From Pelomonas sp. CA6 (GTDB taxonomy: Bacteria; Pseudomonadota; Gammaproteobacteria; Burkholderiales; Burkholderiaceae_C), in assembly GCF_022549225.1 (NCBI RefSeq), contig NZ_JAKZFD010000001.1, positions 496,001 through 560,000 on the forward strand: a DNA stretch of 64,000 nt, written 5' to 3'. Made by a program: the position numbers and the translations under genes. Shown here piece by piece: positions 7,796 through 17,348 of the stretch (its first letter is position 1; each line of letters begins with the position of its first letter). The notes beneath the pieces are model-generated. The model was given only the letters and a program-made list of their open reading frames with translations, had not been told where the DNA came from and made no database searches.

Positions 7796-10018
7796 ATGAG
7801 CTACCAGGTCCTCGCACGCAAGTACCGCCCCCGCAGCTTCGAAGAGCTGGTGGGCCAGGAGCATGTGGTCCAGGCCTTGGCCAATGCGCTGACGCAACAG
7901 CGGCTGCACCACGCCTATCTGTTCACCGGCACCCGGGGGGTCGGCAAGACCACGGTGTCGCGCATCCTGGCCAAGAGCCTGAACTGCACCGGGCCGGATG
8001 GCCAGGGCGGTATCACGGCCCACCCCTGCGGCCAGTGCGCGGCCTGTCGCGACATCGATTCGGGCCGCTTCGTCGACTATGTGGAGTTGGACGCGGCGTC
8101 CAACCGCGGCGTCGAGGAGATTTCGCAGCTGCTGGACCAGGCGGTCTACAAGCCGGTGGTGGGGCGCTTCAAGGTCTACATGATCGACGAAGTCCACATG
8201 CTCTCCAACACCGCGTTCAACGCGATGCTGAAGACGCTGGAGGAGCCGCCGGAATACCTGAAGTTCGTGCTCGCGACCACCGACCCGCAGAAGGTGCCGG
8301 TCACCGTGCTGTCGCGCTGCCTGCAGTTCAACCTGCGGCCCATGGCGCCACAGACCGTGCTGGAACACCTGACCCGTGTGTTGTCGAACGAGGGCGTGCC
8401 GGCCGAGCCCGGTGCGCTGCGCCTGCTGGCGCGCGCGGCGCGCGGCTCGATGCGCGACGCGCTGTCGCTGACCGACCAGGCCATCGCCTTCGGCTCCGGC
8501 CAGCTGGCCGAGCCCGGCGTGCGCCAGATGCTGGGCAGCGTGGACCGCGGTCATGTGCTGGCCATCCTGAATGCGCTGATCGCCGGCGACGGCGCCGCGG
8601 TGGTCGCGGCCTCGGACCGGCTGCGCGACATGGGCCTGGCGGCCGCCGGCACGCTGGAAGACCTGGCGGTGGCGCTGCAGACCCTGGCCGTGGCCCAGGT
8701 CGCGCCCGGCGCGCTGGACGCGCAGGACCCCGACCTGGCCGATCTGTTGCCGCTGGCCGCCCGGCTGCCCGCCGACGAGCTGCAGCTGATGTACAGCATG
8801 GCCCTGCATGGCCGTCAGGAGCTGCCGCTGGCGCCCGACGAATACGCCGGCCTGACCATGGTGCTGCTGCGCATGCTGGCCTTTCGCCCCGAGGGCGCGC
8901 CGGTGCAGCGCGCCGACGGCGGGCTGAACGCCGCGGCCACGCCGGCCCCGGCCGCAACCGCCCGGCCGGCCGCCGCGCCGCTGCTGAGGTCGCAGCCGCC
9001 TGCCGTCGCGGTGGCCGCGGACCGGCCGCAGCCTGCCGCGACGCCGGTGGCCGAGGCTCCGCAAGCACCGGTTCCCCTGAAGGCCGAGCCCGTGGCGCCG
9101 ACCGAGGCGGTGGCCCGCCCGAATCCGGCGCCTGAACCTGTCCTCGAACCCGCAGCCGCCCTGGCGCCCCCGCCGGCAGCGGTCGCGGAGGCCGAAGCTG
9201 CGGCCGTGGCCGTGGCTGAGCCTGTCGAGCCGCCTGAGGCCCAGGCGCCGGTGGCGGTGGCCGAGCCGACCCGCGAGGAAGCGCCTGCCGCGCCGTCGCC
9301 CGTCGCTGCGGCGCCGGTGCCGGCACGGCCGGCTTCGCGTCCCGAGGCCTTGTCCGCCGAGCCGCCCGCGCGGCGCTTCAGCGACCGCCTGCGGCCACGC
9401 GTGGCCGCGCCGGCGGTGTCGGCCGAGGACGAAGAGCCATCGGCCGCTCCAATGGGTGACGAGCCGCCGCCCTGGCTGGACGGTCCGCCGCCGATGGACG
9501 AGGAGCTCTCGGCCGGCACCGGGGCGGGCGAAGACCTGGCGCTGGAGGCCTCGCTGCCCGACGGCGGCCCCGACGCCGGTGGCGGCATCTATGTGTCCAC
9601 CGCGGGCGACGAGGTGGCGCTGGAGCCCACGCCGCTGGGCGAGCGCTGGGCCCAGCTGCTGCCCCAGCTGGGGCTGAGCGCGCTGACCCGCGAGCTGGCG
9701 CTGCAGGCGCAGTGCATCGGCATCGACGAACAGGCCCAGCCGCCGCTGTGGCGGCTGCGCGTGGAGCGCGAGTCGCTGCGCCAGCCGGCGCTGAAGGACA
9801 AGCTGCAGGCCGCGTTGGCGGCCCACCTGGGCCATGCGCTGCTGCTGGAGATCGAGGCCGGGCGCGCCACCGATTCCCCCGCGCTGCGCGATACCATGGC
9901 GGCCCGCGCGCGGCAGCGCCACGCCGAATCCCTCATCCTCGAGGACCCCGAAGTCCGAGAACTGCTGGCGAGCTTCAAGACCGCGCGCATCCTGCCCGGC
10001 TCGATCAAGCCAGTCTGA
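7796..10018 (+). CDS. dnaX: DNA polymerase III subunit gamma/tau
   Basis: This is a 740-residue clamp-loader ATPase. Walker A GTRGVGKT is at 45-52, the zinc-binding cysteines are at 64, 78, 81 and 84, Walker B DEVH at 131-134, and the arginine finger SRC at 173-175. Domain III extends to about 370. A long Ala/Pro/Glu-rich linker (about 375-610) leads to the tau C-terminal domain that contacts the polymerase core and DnaB. I see no A-AAA-AAG slippery heptamer or any run of four A residues in the gene, so an E. coli-type frameshift to gamma is not evident. The dnaX-ybaB-recR order is conserved. Confidence 0.97.
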   Translation: MSYQVLARKYRPRSFEELVGQEHVVQALANALTQQRLHHAYLFTGTRGVGKTTVSRILAKSLNCTGPDGQGGITAHPCGQCAACRDIDSGRFVDYVELDAASNRGVEEISQLLDQAVYKPVVGRFKVYMIDEVHMLSNTAFNAMLKTLEEPPEYLKFVLATTDPQKVPVTVLSRCLQFNLRPMAPQTVLEHLTRVLSNEGVPAEPGALRLLARAARGSMRDALSLTDQAIAFGSGQLAEPGVRQMLGSVDRGHVLAILNALIAGDGAAVVAASDRLRDMGLAAAGTLEDLAVALQTLAVAQVAPGALDAQDPDLADLLPLAARLPADELQLMYSMALHGRQELPLAPDEYAGLTMVLLRMLAFRPEGAPVQRADGGLNAAATPAPAATARPAAAPLLRSQPPAVAVAADRPQPAATPVAEAPQAPVPLKAEPVAPTEAVARPNPAPEPVLEPAAALAPPPAAVAEAEAAAVAVAEPVEPPEAQAPVAVAEPTREEAPAAPSPVAAAPVPARPASRPEALSAEPPARRFSDRLRPRVAAPAVSAEDEEPSAAPMGDEPPPWLDGPPPMDEELSAGTGAGEDLALEASLPDGGPDAGGGIYVSTAGDEVALEPTPLGERWAQLLPQLGLSALTRELALQAQCIGIDEQAQPPLWRLRVERESLRQPALKDKLQAALAAHLGHALLLEIEAGRATDSPALRDTMAARARQRHAESLILEDPEVRELLASFKTARILPGSIKPV

Positions 10019-10048
10019 CACCCACTACACCGAAGTACGGAGCACACC

Positions 10049-10375
10049 ATGATGAAAGGCCAACTCGCCGGTCTGATGAAGCAGGCCCAGGCGATGCAGG
10101 ACAACCTCAAGCGCGCGCAGGAAGAGCTGGGCAATGTCGAGGTCGAGGGCCAGAGCGGCGCCGGCCTGGTCAAGGTGACCATGACCTGCAAGCACGATGT
10201 GCGCCGCGTCGCCATCGACCCCAGCCTGCTGGCGGACGACAAGGACATGCTGGAAGACCTGGTGGCCGCCGCGTTCAACGACGCGGTGCGCCGTGCCGAG
10301 CAGGTGAGCCAGGAGAAGATGTCCAAGCTGACCGCCGGCATGCCGCTGCCCCCGGGCATGAAGTTCCCCTTCTGA
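10049..10375 (+). CDS. YbaB/EbfC family nucleoid-associated protein
   Basis: This is a 108-residue DNA-binding protein. The start [17 protein letters not shown], a [16 protein letters not shown] centre and the tail ending PPGMKFPF match YbaB/EbfC closely. Members form small dimers that bind DNA and help organise the nucleoid. It starts 30 bp after dnaX and ends 6 bp before recR, the usual recombination-repair gene order, so the three are very likely one transcript. Confidence 0.95.
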   Translation: MMKGQLAGLMKQAQAMQDNLKRAQEELGNVEVEGQSGAGLVKVTMTCKHDVRRVAIDPSLLADDKDMLEDLVAAAFNDAVRRAEQVSQEKMSKLTAGMPLPPGMKFPF

Positions 10376-10381
10376 TCCCGC

Positions 10382-10969
10382 GTGGCTGCGCTTGACCAGC
10401 TGATCGAGGCGCTGCGGCGCCTGCCCGGGGTGGGGCAGAAGTCGGCCCAGCGCATGGCTTACCACCTGCTGCAGCACGACCGGCCGGCGGCCGAGCAACT
10501 GGCCCAGGCGCTGCGCGCCGCGACCGAGCAGGTGCGCCACTGCGAGCGCTGCCACACCTTCAGTGAGACCGCGATCTGCGCCGTCTGCGCCGACGGCACG
10601 CGCGACGCCAGCCTCCTGTGCGTCGTCGAGTCGCCGGCCGACCAGGCGGCGATGGAGCGCACCGGCTCCTACCGTGGCTACTACTTCGTGCTGCAGGGGC
10701 GGCTGAGCCCGCTGGACGGCATCGGCGCGCGCGACATCGGCGCGGCGCAGCTGCTGCAGCGGGCCGGCGACGGCCAGGTCCGCGAGGTGATCCTGGCCAC
10801 CAGCTTCACCGCCGAGGGCGAGGCCACCGCCCATGTGCTGGCCGAGGCGCTGAAGGCGCGCGGTCTGCGCAGCACCCGGCTGGCACGCGGTGTGCCGATC
10901 GGCAGCGAACTCGAATACGTGGACCTGGGCACCATCGCCCATGCGCTGGTGGACCGGCGCGACACCTGA
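10382..10969 (+). CDS. recR: Recombination protein RecR
   Basis: This 195-residue protein works with RecF and RecO to load RecA at single-strand gaps. It has the N-terminal helix-hairpin-helix [20 protein letters not shown], a C4 zinc motif [16 protein letters not shown] (about 57-72), and a Toprim domain starting [10 protein letters not shown]. Length is standard. The start is GTG at 10382, the only suitable codon before the HhH region; the 6-bp gap after ybaB suggests translational coupling. Confidence 0.95.
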   Translation: MAALDQLIEALRRLPGVGQKSAQRMAYHLLQHDRPAAEQLAQALRAATEQVRHCERCHTFSETAICAVCADGTRDASLLCVVESPADQAAMERTGSYRGYYFVLQGRLSPLDGIGARDIGAAQLLQRAGDGQVREVILATSFTAEGEATAHVLAEALKARGLRSTRLARGVPIGSELEYVDLGTIAHALVDRRDT

Positions 10970-10982
10970 GCCGGGAGCACGC

Positions 10983-11375
10983 ATGACCACGCTTGCCAAC
11001 CTCTGCATCCTCGTCGCCGCCGCGCTGCCCGTGGCCTGTGCCGCGCTGGCCAAGTCGCGCGGCTTTGGCAAGCGCCGCCGCGAGGGCGGCTACGACAACC
11101 ACGACCCGCGTGCCTGGCTGGCGCGCCAGAGCGGCTGGCAGGCGCGCGCCAATGCGGCGCAGGCCAACGGCTTCGAGGCGCTGCCGCTGTTCATCGCCGG
11201 GGTGCTGGTGGCCCAGCAATCCCAGGCGCCGCAGGACCGGGTGGACCTGCTGGCGCTGGGCTTCATCGCCGTGCGGCTGGTCTACATCGGGCTGTATCTG
11301 GCGGACCGTCCGGCGGCGCGCAGCCTGGTGTGGGCGCTGGGGGTCGGGGTGTCGGTGGCGTTGTTTTTTATTTGA
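10983..11375 (+). CDS. MAPEG family membrane protein
   Basis: This is a 130-residue protein with four predicted transmembrane helices, matching MAPEG (membrane-associated eicosanoid/glutathione) proteins. Typical features are the N-terminal helix, the polar NHDPRAWLARQSGWQARANA loop followed by NGFEALPLF, and the RLVYIGLYLADRP segment. The bacterial role is usually unknown; some members bind glutathione. The ATG at 10983 has GGGAG about 7 bases upstream and follows recR by 13 bp, so it is probably the last gene of the dnaX transcript. It faces the palindromic repeat just downstream. Confidence 0.88.
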   Translation: MTTLANLCILVAAALPVACAALAKSRGFGKRRREGGYDNHDPRAWLARQSGWQARANAAQANGFEALPLFIAGVLVAQQSQAPQDRVDLLALGFIAVRLVYIGLYLADRPAARSLVWALGVGVSVALFFI

Positions 11376-11424
11376 CGCGGCTGAGGGTGGGTGCGTGTCG
11401 CGTCGGGTCGGGTCGAGTCGAGTC

Positions 11425-12040
11425 GAGTGCGGCTTGCTCTTGGGACTGCCTTGGCTTCTGCCTTCCCTGGCTGTCGCTTGATTGCAATGCCTTGACTGCA
11501 ATGCCTTGAGTGCGGGTTGCGCTCCCGCGCAGAGCCCGCCAGGTCCCGGCCCGGCAGCCGGGTAACTTTTCCTGCGGGCCCAGGAAAAGTCACCAAAAGT
11601 AGGGCCTGAATGCGATTGGACCGAGGACTGCGCTACACACCGCGCACCGGCCCGACCACCACCGAGCCCGTACACCATCACCTCGATACCCGCTCGCCGG
11701 GTACGGCTCGACTCGTCACCGAGCCACGCAGGCCACGACGCGTCGTTGTCGCTTTCTGGGGAGCAGGGGCCAGCGGCCGAAGCCGGGCCGGGAGGCCTTC
11801 CTGCGTCAGCGAACTGGGGCATGAGGCCCGCTGTGGAGTCGAGCCGTACCCGGCGAGCGACTCAAGGCCTGAGCGGTGGAGCCGCCCCGATGGTTGTCGG
11901 GGCAGTACGCGGTGCTCAGCGCAGGGCTCGGTCCAATCGCATTCAGGCCCTCTTCTTTGGTGACTTTCTTCTGGGCCCCCAGAAGAAAGTTACCCGGCTG
12001 CCGGGCCGGGACCCGGCGGGCTCTGCGCGGGAGCGCAAAC
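11425..12040. repeat. Large palindromic interspersed repeat, copy 1
   Basis: This 616-bp element also occurs at 30657-31295. It begins with two tandem copies of GCAATGCCTTGA[C/G]TG. Then come two arms that are reverse complements of each other over about 110 bp (roughly 11518-11626 and 11925-12040), with partly paired inner segments such as CGCTCGCCGGGTACGGCTCG. Each arm holds its own hairpin: CTTTTCCTG/CAGGAAAAG on the left, CTTTCTTCTGG/CCAGAAGAAAG on the right. No transposase or meaningful frame is inside. It lies between the convergent genes for the MAPEG protein and MltD, and could form a very long RNA or DNA hairpin there. Confidence 0.85.
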
Positions 12041-12129
12041 AGGATTCAACGCACGGAGCCCGCAAGAACCCAGCAGGCTCAGGCCGCCGCAAAAGAACCC
12101 ACAGCCAGCCGCGTCTGACGCGGCCAAGA

Positions 12130-13818
12130 TCAACGCAGACTCGTGCGGGTCATCGCCCGCCCGCCCTGGGCCGCCACCTGCTGGCCACCGCCGCCACGGG
12201 CTGCGGTCTTGGCCGCGCGAGTGCGGGTGCTGCCGCTGCTGGCGCGCGAGCTCGTCGCCTTGCCGGCCGAGGCTCGCGCTGGCGGGGTCGCCGCGGCCGT
12301 GCGGGTGCTGGCGCCGCTGCCCGGCGGCAACCACAGCACCACGGTCTGGCCGGCCTTGAAGCCGGCCTGGCTGCCGACCTTGTTCCATTGCGCCACCTGG
12401 GCCGCGCTGAGCTTGTAGCGGCGTGCGACGCTGGCCACGGTCTCGCCCTTGCCGGCCTTCAGCGACACGCGGCGCAGCGGCGGCGCGTCGGGCGCCAGCG
12501 CGATGGTGGCGTTGTCGGCCAGGTGCTCGGACACGTCCTGGTCGAGCTTGGCACTGCGCGACACCAGCAGCGTGGACCCCTTCTTCACCAGCATGCGCGG
12601 CGGAATGCGGTTGAGCTCGCGCAGCTGAGCCTCGGCCATGCCCAGGCGCTTGGCCGCCTCGGCCGGGCTCATGGTGCTGGGCACGACCCAGGCGGTCCAG
12701 CTGGCCGTGGGGCCACGGTGCGCGGCCAGCGCCTCCACGAAGGCGCTCGCATTGTCATAGGGCAGCAGCACCTGGCCGCTGCTGGCGGCCAGGATCACCG
12801 GCTTGTTCATCTGCGGGTTGAAGAGCTTGAACTGCTCCTCGCTCATGCCCGCCAGGCGCGCGGCCAGCGCCACGTCGATGTCGCGGTCGATGTTGACCGA
12901 CAGGAAGAAGGGGTGATTGGCAATCGTCGGCAACGCCAGGCCGAAGGACTCGGGGCGCAGCACGATGTTCTTCACCGCCTGCAGCTTGGGCAGGTAGTAG
13001 CGCGTCTCCTCGGGCATGCGCAGGTTGTCGAAGTCGGTGGGCAGGCCGGCGCGCTGGTTGCGCGCGATCGCGCGCGCCACGTTGCCCTGGCCCCAGTTGT
13101 AGGCGGCCAGCGCGAGCTGCCAGTCGCCGTCGAACATCTTGTTCAGCCGCCCCAGGTAGTCCAGGGCCGCGCGGGTGGAGGCCAGCACGTCGCGGCGGTC
13201 GTCGCGGAAGATGTTCTGCTTGAGGTCGAAATCACGCCCGGTGGCGGGCATGAACTGCCACATGCCCACCGCGCGCGCGCTGGATTGCGCGTCGGTGCGG
13301 AAGGCGCTTTCGATGAAGGGCAGCAGGGCCAGCTCGGTGGGCATGCCGCGCTTCTCGACTTCCTCGACGATGTGATAGAGGTAGCGACTGCTGCGCTCGG
13401 TCATGCGTGCCACGTAGTCGGGGCGCTCGGAGTACCAGGTCTCGGCCTTGCGCACCAGCTCGTTGTCCAGCTCGGGCATGGCCATGCCCTGGCGAATGCG
13501 CGCCCACAGGTCTTCGCGGGCGCTGGGTTTGCCCAGTTCGATGCGCGCCTCGGGGTCCAGGTTGTCTTGCAGCAACTGCTCCAGGGCCGCCGGGGTGGCG
13601 GGCGTCGCGCCGGCCGCGGCCTGCGTGGCCGCCGGAGGGACCACGCGCACCACGGGCCCCGCGGCGGTGTTCTGCGGGGTTTGAGGCGGCTGTGGCAGGT
13701 TGGCGCAGGCGGCCAGCAGCGTGGGAAGCAGCGCGGCGATCAGGGCCTGGAGGCGGCGCGGCCGGGGTGCCCGGCGCGGGCCATGGAGGGGGGAGGCGAG
13801 GGTCAGGTCTTGATTCAT
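12130..13818 (-). CDS. mltD: Membrane-bound lytic murein transglycosylase D
   Basis: This 562-residue outer-membrane lipoprotein cleaves peptidoglycan glycan strands. The lipobox is LAAC, with the lipidated Cys at 38. The transglycosylase domain runs from about 130 to 300, with catalytic Glu171 in PFIESAF, then AVGMWQFMPATG and ALAAYNWGQGNV. Two LysM-type modules follow (about 385-440 and 465-510), with a low-complexity Ala/Arg/Ser-rich tail. The ATG at 13818 overlaps the gloB stop (ATGA), which implies coupled translation; another ATG at 13836 is inside gloB. A mltD-gloB pairing is common in proteobacteria. Its 3' end faces palindromic repeat copy 1. Confidence 0.93.
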   Translation of the reverse strand: MNQDLTLASPLHGPRRAPRPRRLQALIAALLPTLLAACANLPQPPQTPQNTAAGPVVRVVPPAATQAAAGATPATPAALEQLLQDNLDPEARIELGKPSAREDLWARIRQGMAMPELDNELVRKAETWYSERPDYVARMTERSSRYLYHIVEEVEKRGMPTELALLPFIESAFRTDAQSSARAVGMWQFMPATGRDFDLKQNIFRDDRRDVLASTRAALDYLGRLNKMFDGDWQLALAAYNWGQGNVARAIARNQRAGLPTDFDNLRMPEETRYYLPKLQAVKNIVLRPESFGLALPTIANHPFFLSVNIDRDIDVALAARLAGMSEEQFKLFNPQMNKPVILAASSGQVLLPYDNASAFVEALAAHRGPTASWTAWVVPSTMSPAEAAKRLGMAEAQLRELNRIPPRMLVKKGSTLLVSRSAKLDQDVSEHLADNATIALAPDAPPLRRVSLKAGKGETVASVARRYKLSAAQVAQWNKVGSQAGFKAGQTVVLWLPPGSGASTRTAAATPPARASAGKATSSRASSGSTRTRAAKTAARGGGGQQVAAQGGRAMTRTSLR

Positions 13819-14615
13819 CGGAACTCGTTCTTCCATTGCCGCAGGCAGGCGAACACCGCGGCCTCGTCTTCAGGGTCCAGCAGAGGGTCCCGCTGCAGCG
13901 CGGCCCGGCGCACCGTCGGCTGTCCGCAGCGGAGAAAGGGATTGATTCGGAGCTCCAACGCCAGCGTGGAGGGCAGGGTGGGCAGCTGCTGCGCACGCCG
14001 GGCCTGGCACCAGGCCTCGTGTTGCGCGGCCGCCTCGTTCTGGGGCTCTATGGTCCGCGCAAATCGCAGATTCGACAAGGTGTATTCATGCGTGCAGCAC
14101 ACGCGCGCGTCGCCGGGCAGGGCAGCCAGGCGCTGCAGGCTGGCATGCATTTGCGCGGGCGTGCCTTCGAACAGGCGTCCGCAGCCGGCGGAGAACAGCG
14201 TGTCGCCGCAGAACAGCAGCGGCTGCGCGGCGTCCAGCTGCAGGAAGGCGATGTGGCCGGCGGTGTGACCGGGCACCTCGATCACCTGGAAGGTGTGGCG
14301 GCCCCAGCGCAAGACCTGGCCCTCGCTGCAGGGCGTCACGGGCACCGGCAGGGTTTCGCGCGCCGGGCCCCAGATGGGCCCCTGCAGCAGGTCCGCGAGC
14401 GCCGCCAGACCGCCGACATGATCGCCATGGTGATGGGTCACTAGAATGCCCGTCAGGCGCAGTCCGAGCCGGTGCAGCGCCTCGCGCACCGGCGCGGCGT
14501 CGCCCGGATCCACCACCAGCGCCTGGTCCCCGTCATGCAGCAGCCAGATGTAGTTGTCGTCGAACGCAGGCAGCGCCAGCAGCGCCAGCAGCGGCGCTGC
14601 GGCGCAACCGGACAT
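13815..14615 (-). CDS. gloB: Hydroxyacylglutathione hydrolase (glyoxalase II)
   Basis: This 266-residue metallo-beta-lactamase-fold enzyme hydrolyses S-D-lactoylglutathione to D-lactate and glutathione, completing methylglyoxal detoxification. The metal-binding motif THHHGDHVGG lies near residue 64. PGHTAGHIAF and the CTHEYTLSNLRFA segment supply further ligands and glutathione contacts. The family start (LPAFDDNYIWLL) lies about 14 residues after the ATG at 14615; a GTG at 14645 is a possible alternative. It is head-to-head with the methyltransferase gene, so the two promoters overlap. Confidence 0.94.
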   Translation of the reverse strand: MSGCAAAPLLALLALPAFDDNYIWLLHDGDQALVVDPGDAAPVREALHRLGLRLTGILVTHHHGDHVGGLAALADLLQGPIWGPARETLPVPVTPCSEGQVLRWGRHTFQVIEVPGHTAGHIAFLQLDAAQPLLFCGDTLFSAGCGRLFEGTPAQMHASLQRLAALPGDARVCCTHEYTLSNLRFARTIEPQNEAAAQHEAWCQARRAQQLPTLPSTLALELRINPFLRCGQPTVRRAALQRDPLLDPEDEAAVFACLRQWKNEFR

Positions 14616-14656
14616 GGGCGAGGACGGGGCGATGGGGGCGGGCACGAGAGGAAGCG

Positions 14657-15493
14657 GTGCGTCCGGTGAGCAGCGAGCTGGATATTGTAGGCGGCGACCC
14701 CGCGCTGGCGGCCTGGCAATCCTGGAGCGCCTGGCTGGCGACGCCGCCGGGGCGCTATCTGAGCGGCTGGTCGCAGGCGCAGCTGGACCTGGCGGTGGCC
14801 GACTGCTTCGGCTTCCATGCGCTGCAGCTGGGCATGCCCGACCTGGAGGCCCTGCGCGCCAACCGCATGCCGCGCCGCTGGCTGGCGGTGGACCATGCCT
14901 GGCCCGGCGGCGCGTCGGAGTTGTTCTCGCTGTATTGCGAGTTTGACGCGCTGCCCTTTCCCAAGGACAGCCTGGACCTGGTCGTGCTGCCGCACACGCT
15001 GGAGCGCGCGCCCGACCCGCACCGCTGCCTGCGCGAGGTCGAGCGCGTGCTGCGGCCTGAAGGGCGGCTGGTGATCCTGGGCCTGAACCCGGCCAGCCTG
15101 TGGGCGCTCAGGCAGAATCTCGGGCTTTTGCGTGGCCGGCTGTCCGGCGCACCGGCACCGCTCTTCATGCCGCGCCTGCCCGGCGAGGCCGAGCTGATCG
15201 GCTACTGGCGCCTGCGCGACTGGCTGCGCCTGCTGGGCATGGAGCTGGAAACGGTGCGCTTCGGCGGCTACCGGCCGCCGCTGCAGTCCGACAAATGGCT
15301 GCAGCGCTGGCAGGGGTTGGAACGGCTGGGCGCCCATTGGTGGCCGGTGCTGGGCGCGGTCTATCTGGTGGTGGCGGTCAAGCGGGTGCATGGCATGCGC
15401 CTGGTGGGTCGGCTGCGCCAGCGCCGCCGCCAGGCCCAGACCGCGCCGGCCGTGGCCATGCAGCATCACCGCGACATCACCCAGGATTCATGA
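14657..15493 (+). CDS. SAM-dependent methyltransferase-domain protein
   Basis: This is a 278-residue protein with a class I methyltransferase-like core (Methyltransf_11 type). The segment [48 protein letters not shown] is characteristic, cited here only by its key parts [11 protein letters not shown] and [11 protein letters not shown]. The usual glycine-rich motif I (ExGxGxG) is poorly conserved, so SAM binding may be altered. The GTG at 14657 has AGAGGA upstream. The stop overlaps the rnhA start (ATGA). The gloB/methyltransferase/rnhA arrangement is common in Burkholderiales and Pseudomonas; the substrate is unknown. Confidence 0.82.
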   Translation: MRPVSSELDIVGGDPALAAWQSWSAWLATPPGRYLSGWSQAQLDLAVADCFGFHALQLGMPDLEALRANRMPRRWLAVDHAWPGGASELFSLYCEFDALPFPKDSLDLVVLPHTLERAPDPHRCLREVERVLRPEGRLVILGLNPASLWALRQNLGLLRGRLSGAPAPLFMPRLPGEAELIGYWRLRDWLRLLGMELETVRFGGYRPPLQSDKWLQRWQGLERLGAHWWPVLGAVYLVVAVKRVHGMRLVGRLRQRRRQAQTAPAVAMQHHRDITQDS

Positions 15494-15981
15494 GCAGCAC
15501 GCAAGACCCGACCCCGCAGACCGCGCCGGCCAAGATCGCCAAGCCCCAGGTCACCATCTACACCGACGGCGCCTGCAAGGGCAATCCGGGGCCGGGCGGC
15601 TGGGGCGCCTGGCTCTCCAGCGGCGGCCACGAGAAGGAGCTGTTCGGCGGCGAACCGGGCACGACCAACAACCGCATGGAGCTCACCGCGGTGATCGAAG
15701 CGCTGGCCTCGCTCAAGCGCAGCTGCCGCATCACGATCTACACCGACAGCGAATACGTGCGCAAGGGCATGACCGAATGGCTGGTGAACTGGCAGCGCCG
15801 CGGCTGGAAGACCGCCGACGGCAAGCCGGTGAAGAACGCCGAGCTGTGGCAGCGCCTGGATGCGCTGCGCCGGCTGCACGAGGTGGACTGGCGCTGGGTC
15901 AAGGGCCATGCCGGCGATCCCGGCAATGAGCGCGCCGACGCGCTGGCCAACAAGGGCGTCGCCAGCCTGTCGCGGCGCTGA
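15490..15981 (+). CDS. rnhA: Ribonuclease HI
   Basis: This 163-residue enzyme cuts the RNA strand of RNA-DNA hybrids, such as Okazaki primers and R-loops. Catalytic acidic residues sit in [36 protein letters not shown] and the C-terminal GNERADALA. The VKGHAGD loop carries the mobile active-site His. The ~20-residue N-terminal extension before the fold is slightly longer than in E. coli. The ATG at 15490 overlaps the preceding stop by four bases, indicating translational coupling. Confidence 0.97.
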   Translation: MSSTQDPTPQTAPAKIAKPQVTIYTDGACKGNPGPGGWGAWLSSGGHEKELFGGEPGTTNNRMELTAVIEALASLKRSCRITIYTDSEYVRKGMTEWLVNWQRRGWKTADGKPVKNAELWQRLDALRRLHEVDWRWVKGHAGDPGNERADALANKGVASLSRR

Positions 15982-16147
15982 GAGCGGGGCCGCCGCGCGG
16001 GGGGTGGTGCGCTTGACGCACGGTTTCCGCCGTCCGTGCCGCCGTCTCCGTGCTTGAGCGCATGTCACGGCGGTTTGGCTGCAATTTGTATCCGCAGCCG
16101 CTACAGTGCGCGTCTCACGACGCAGCCCTCCCAGCACGCCCCGCCGC

Positions 16148-17338
16148 ATGAGCTTCAAGAAACCCCAAACCCTGATCGCCCTGGTGGCCCTGGCGGGCGC
16201 CGTCGGACTGGCCTATTGGTGGCAGAACAAGCCGCCCGCGGCGGCCTCGCCGTCCGCGGCCGCCGCGCCGGCCGGCAAGCCCGCGGCGGGGGCGGGCGGT
16301 GGCGGCGGCCCGGTGCCGGTGGAGGTCCGCAAGGTCGTGGCCCAGGACCTGGCCGAAGAGGCGCAGGCGGTCGGCACGCTGCGCGCGCGCCAGTCCGTGC
16401 TGCTCAAGCCCGAGGTCAGCGGCCGCGTGGTCAAGCTGGGCTTCGCCGACGGCCAGCGCGTGCGCGCCGGCCAGCTGCTGGTGCAGCTGGACGACAGCCT
16501 GCAGGCCGCCCAGCTCAAGCAGGCCGAGGCGCAAGCCAGCCTGGCCCGCACCCAGCTGCAGCGCAACAGGGAACTGCTGAGCCAGGGCTTTGTGTCGGCC
16601 AACGCGGTGGACCAGTCGCAGTCCGCGCTGGAGGTGGCCGAGGCGCAGGTGGCGCTGTCGCGCGCCCAGGTTCAACGCATGCAGGTGCGCGCGCCCTTCG
16701 ACGGCGTGGCCGGCATACGCGCGGTCAACCTGGGCGACTATGTGAAGGACGGCGCCGACCTGGTCAGCGTCGAGGACGCGTCGACGATGTGGGTGGACTT
16801 CCGCCTGCCCGAACGCCATGTGCCGGCGCTGAAGAAGGGCCAGCCGGTGGAGCTGAGCCTGGATGTGCTGCCCGGCCGCCAGTTCCGCGCCCGCGTGGAG
16901 GCGCTGGATGCGCTGCTGGACGCCAACGGCCGCTCGCTGCTGGTGCGCGCGCAGCTGGAGCAGCCCGGCCCCGAACTGCGCACCGGGTTGTTCGCCCGCG
17001 TGCGCGTGCGCTTCGCCGCGCGCCAGAACGCGCTGCTGGTGCCCGAGGAGGCGCTGGTGCCGCAGGCCGGCAAGCAATACCTGCTGAAGGTGGTGCAGCG
17101 CGAGGGCAAGCCCGCGGTGCAGCGCCTGGAGGCGCGCACCGGGCAGCGCCTGCCCGGCCGCGTCGAGATCCTGGATGGGCTGACCGCCGGCGACACGGTG
17201 GTGACGGCCGGCCACGCGCGGCTGATGCGCGGCGATCCGCTGCCCATCAAGATCGTCGACCTGGACCAGGTGGCCCAGGGCGGCGGGGCCTCGGCCAGCC
17301 ATGGCGCGGCGCCGGCCGCGCCGGCGGCGCAGCGCTGA
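16148..17338 (+). CDS. RND efflux system periplasmic adaptor (membrane fusion protein)
   Basis: This 396-residue protein has one N-terminal membrane anchor (about 8-24), an Ala/Gly/Pro-rich linker, then the adaptor layout of barrel-sandwich hybrid, alpha-hairpin and beta-barrel. LKPEVSGRVVKLGFADGQRVRAGQLLVQLD is the lipoyl-like half-motif (key parts SGRV and GQRV.AGQLL). GVAGIRAVNLGDYV is its partner. Adaptors bridge the inner-membrane pump and an outer-membrane channel. It precedes the RND pump gene by 10 bp. No outer-membrane factor gene is adjacent, so a TolC-type channel must be encoded elsewhere. Confidence 0.92.
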   Translation: MSFKKPQTLIALVALAGAVGLAYWWQNKPPAAASPSAAAAPAGKPAAGAGGGGGPVPVEVRKVVAQDLAEEAQAVGTLRARQSVLLKPEVSGRVVKLGFADGQRVRAGQLLVQLDDSLQAAQLKQAEAQASLARTQLQRNRELLSQGFVSANAVDQSQSALEVAEAQVALSRAQVQRMQVRAPFDGVAGIRAVNLGDYVKDGADLVSVEDASTMWVDFRLPERHVPALKKGQPVELSLDVLPGRQFRARVEALDALLDANGRSLLVRAQLEQPGPELRTGLFARVRVRFAARQNALLVPEEALVPQAGKQYLLKVVQREGKPAVQRLEARTGQRLPGRVEILDGLTAGDTVVTAGHARLMRGDPLPIKIVDLDQVAQGGGASASHGAAPAAPAAQR

Positions 17339-17348
17339 GGGGCGGGCG

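Noticed and set aside
11425-12040. Palindromic repeat as an insertion sequence
   Set aside because: There is no transposase frame, and the whole element is one palindrome instead of ends flanking a coding core. A non-autonomous (MITE-like) origin is not excluded.
11746-14268. 840-codon plus-strand frame through the palindromic repeat and antisense of mltD/gloB
   Set aside because: It crosses a non-coding repeat and runs opposite two conserved genes; no protein family is visible.
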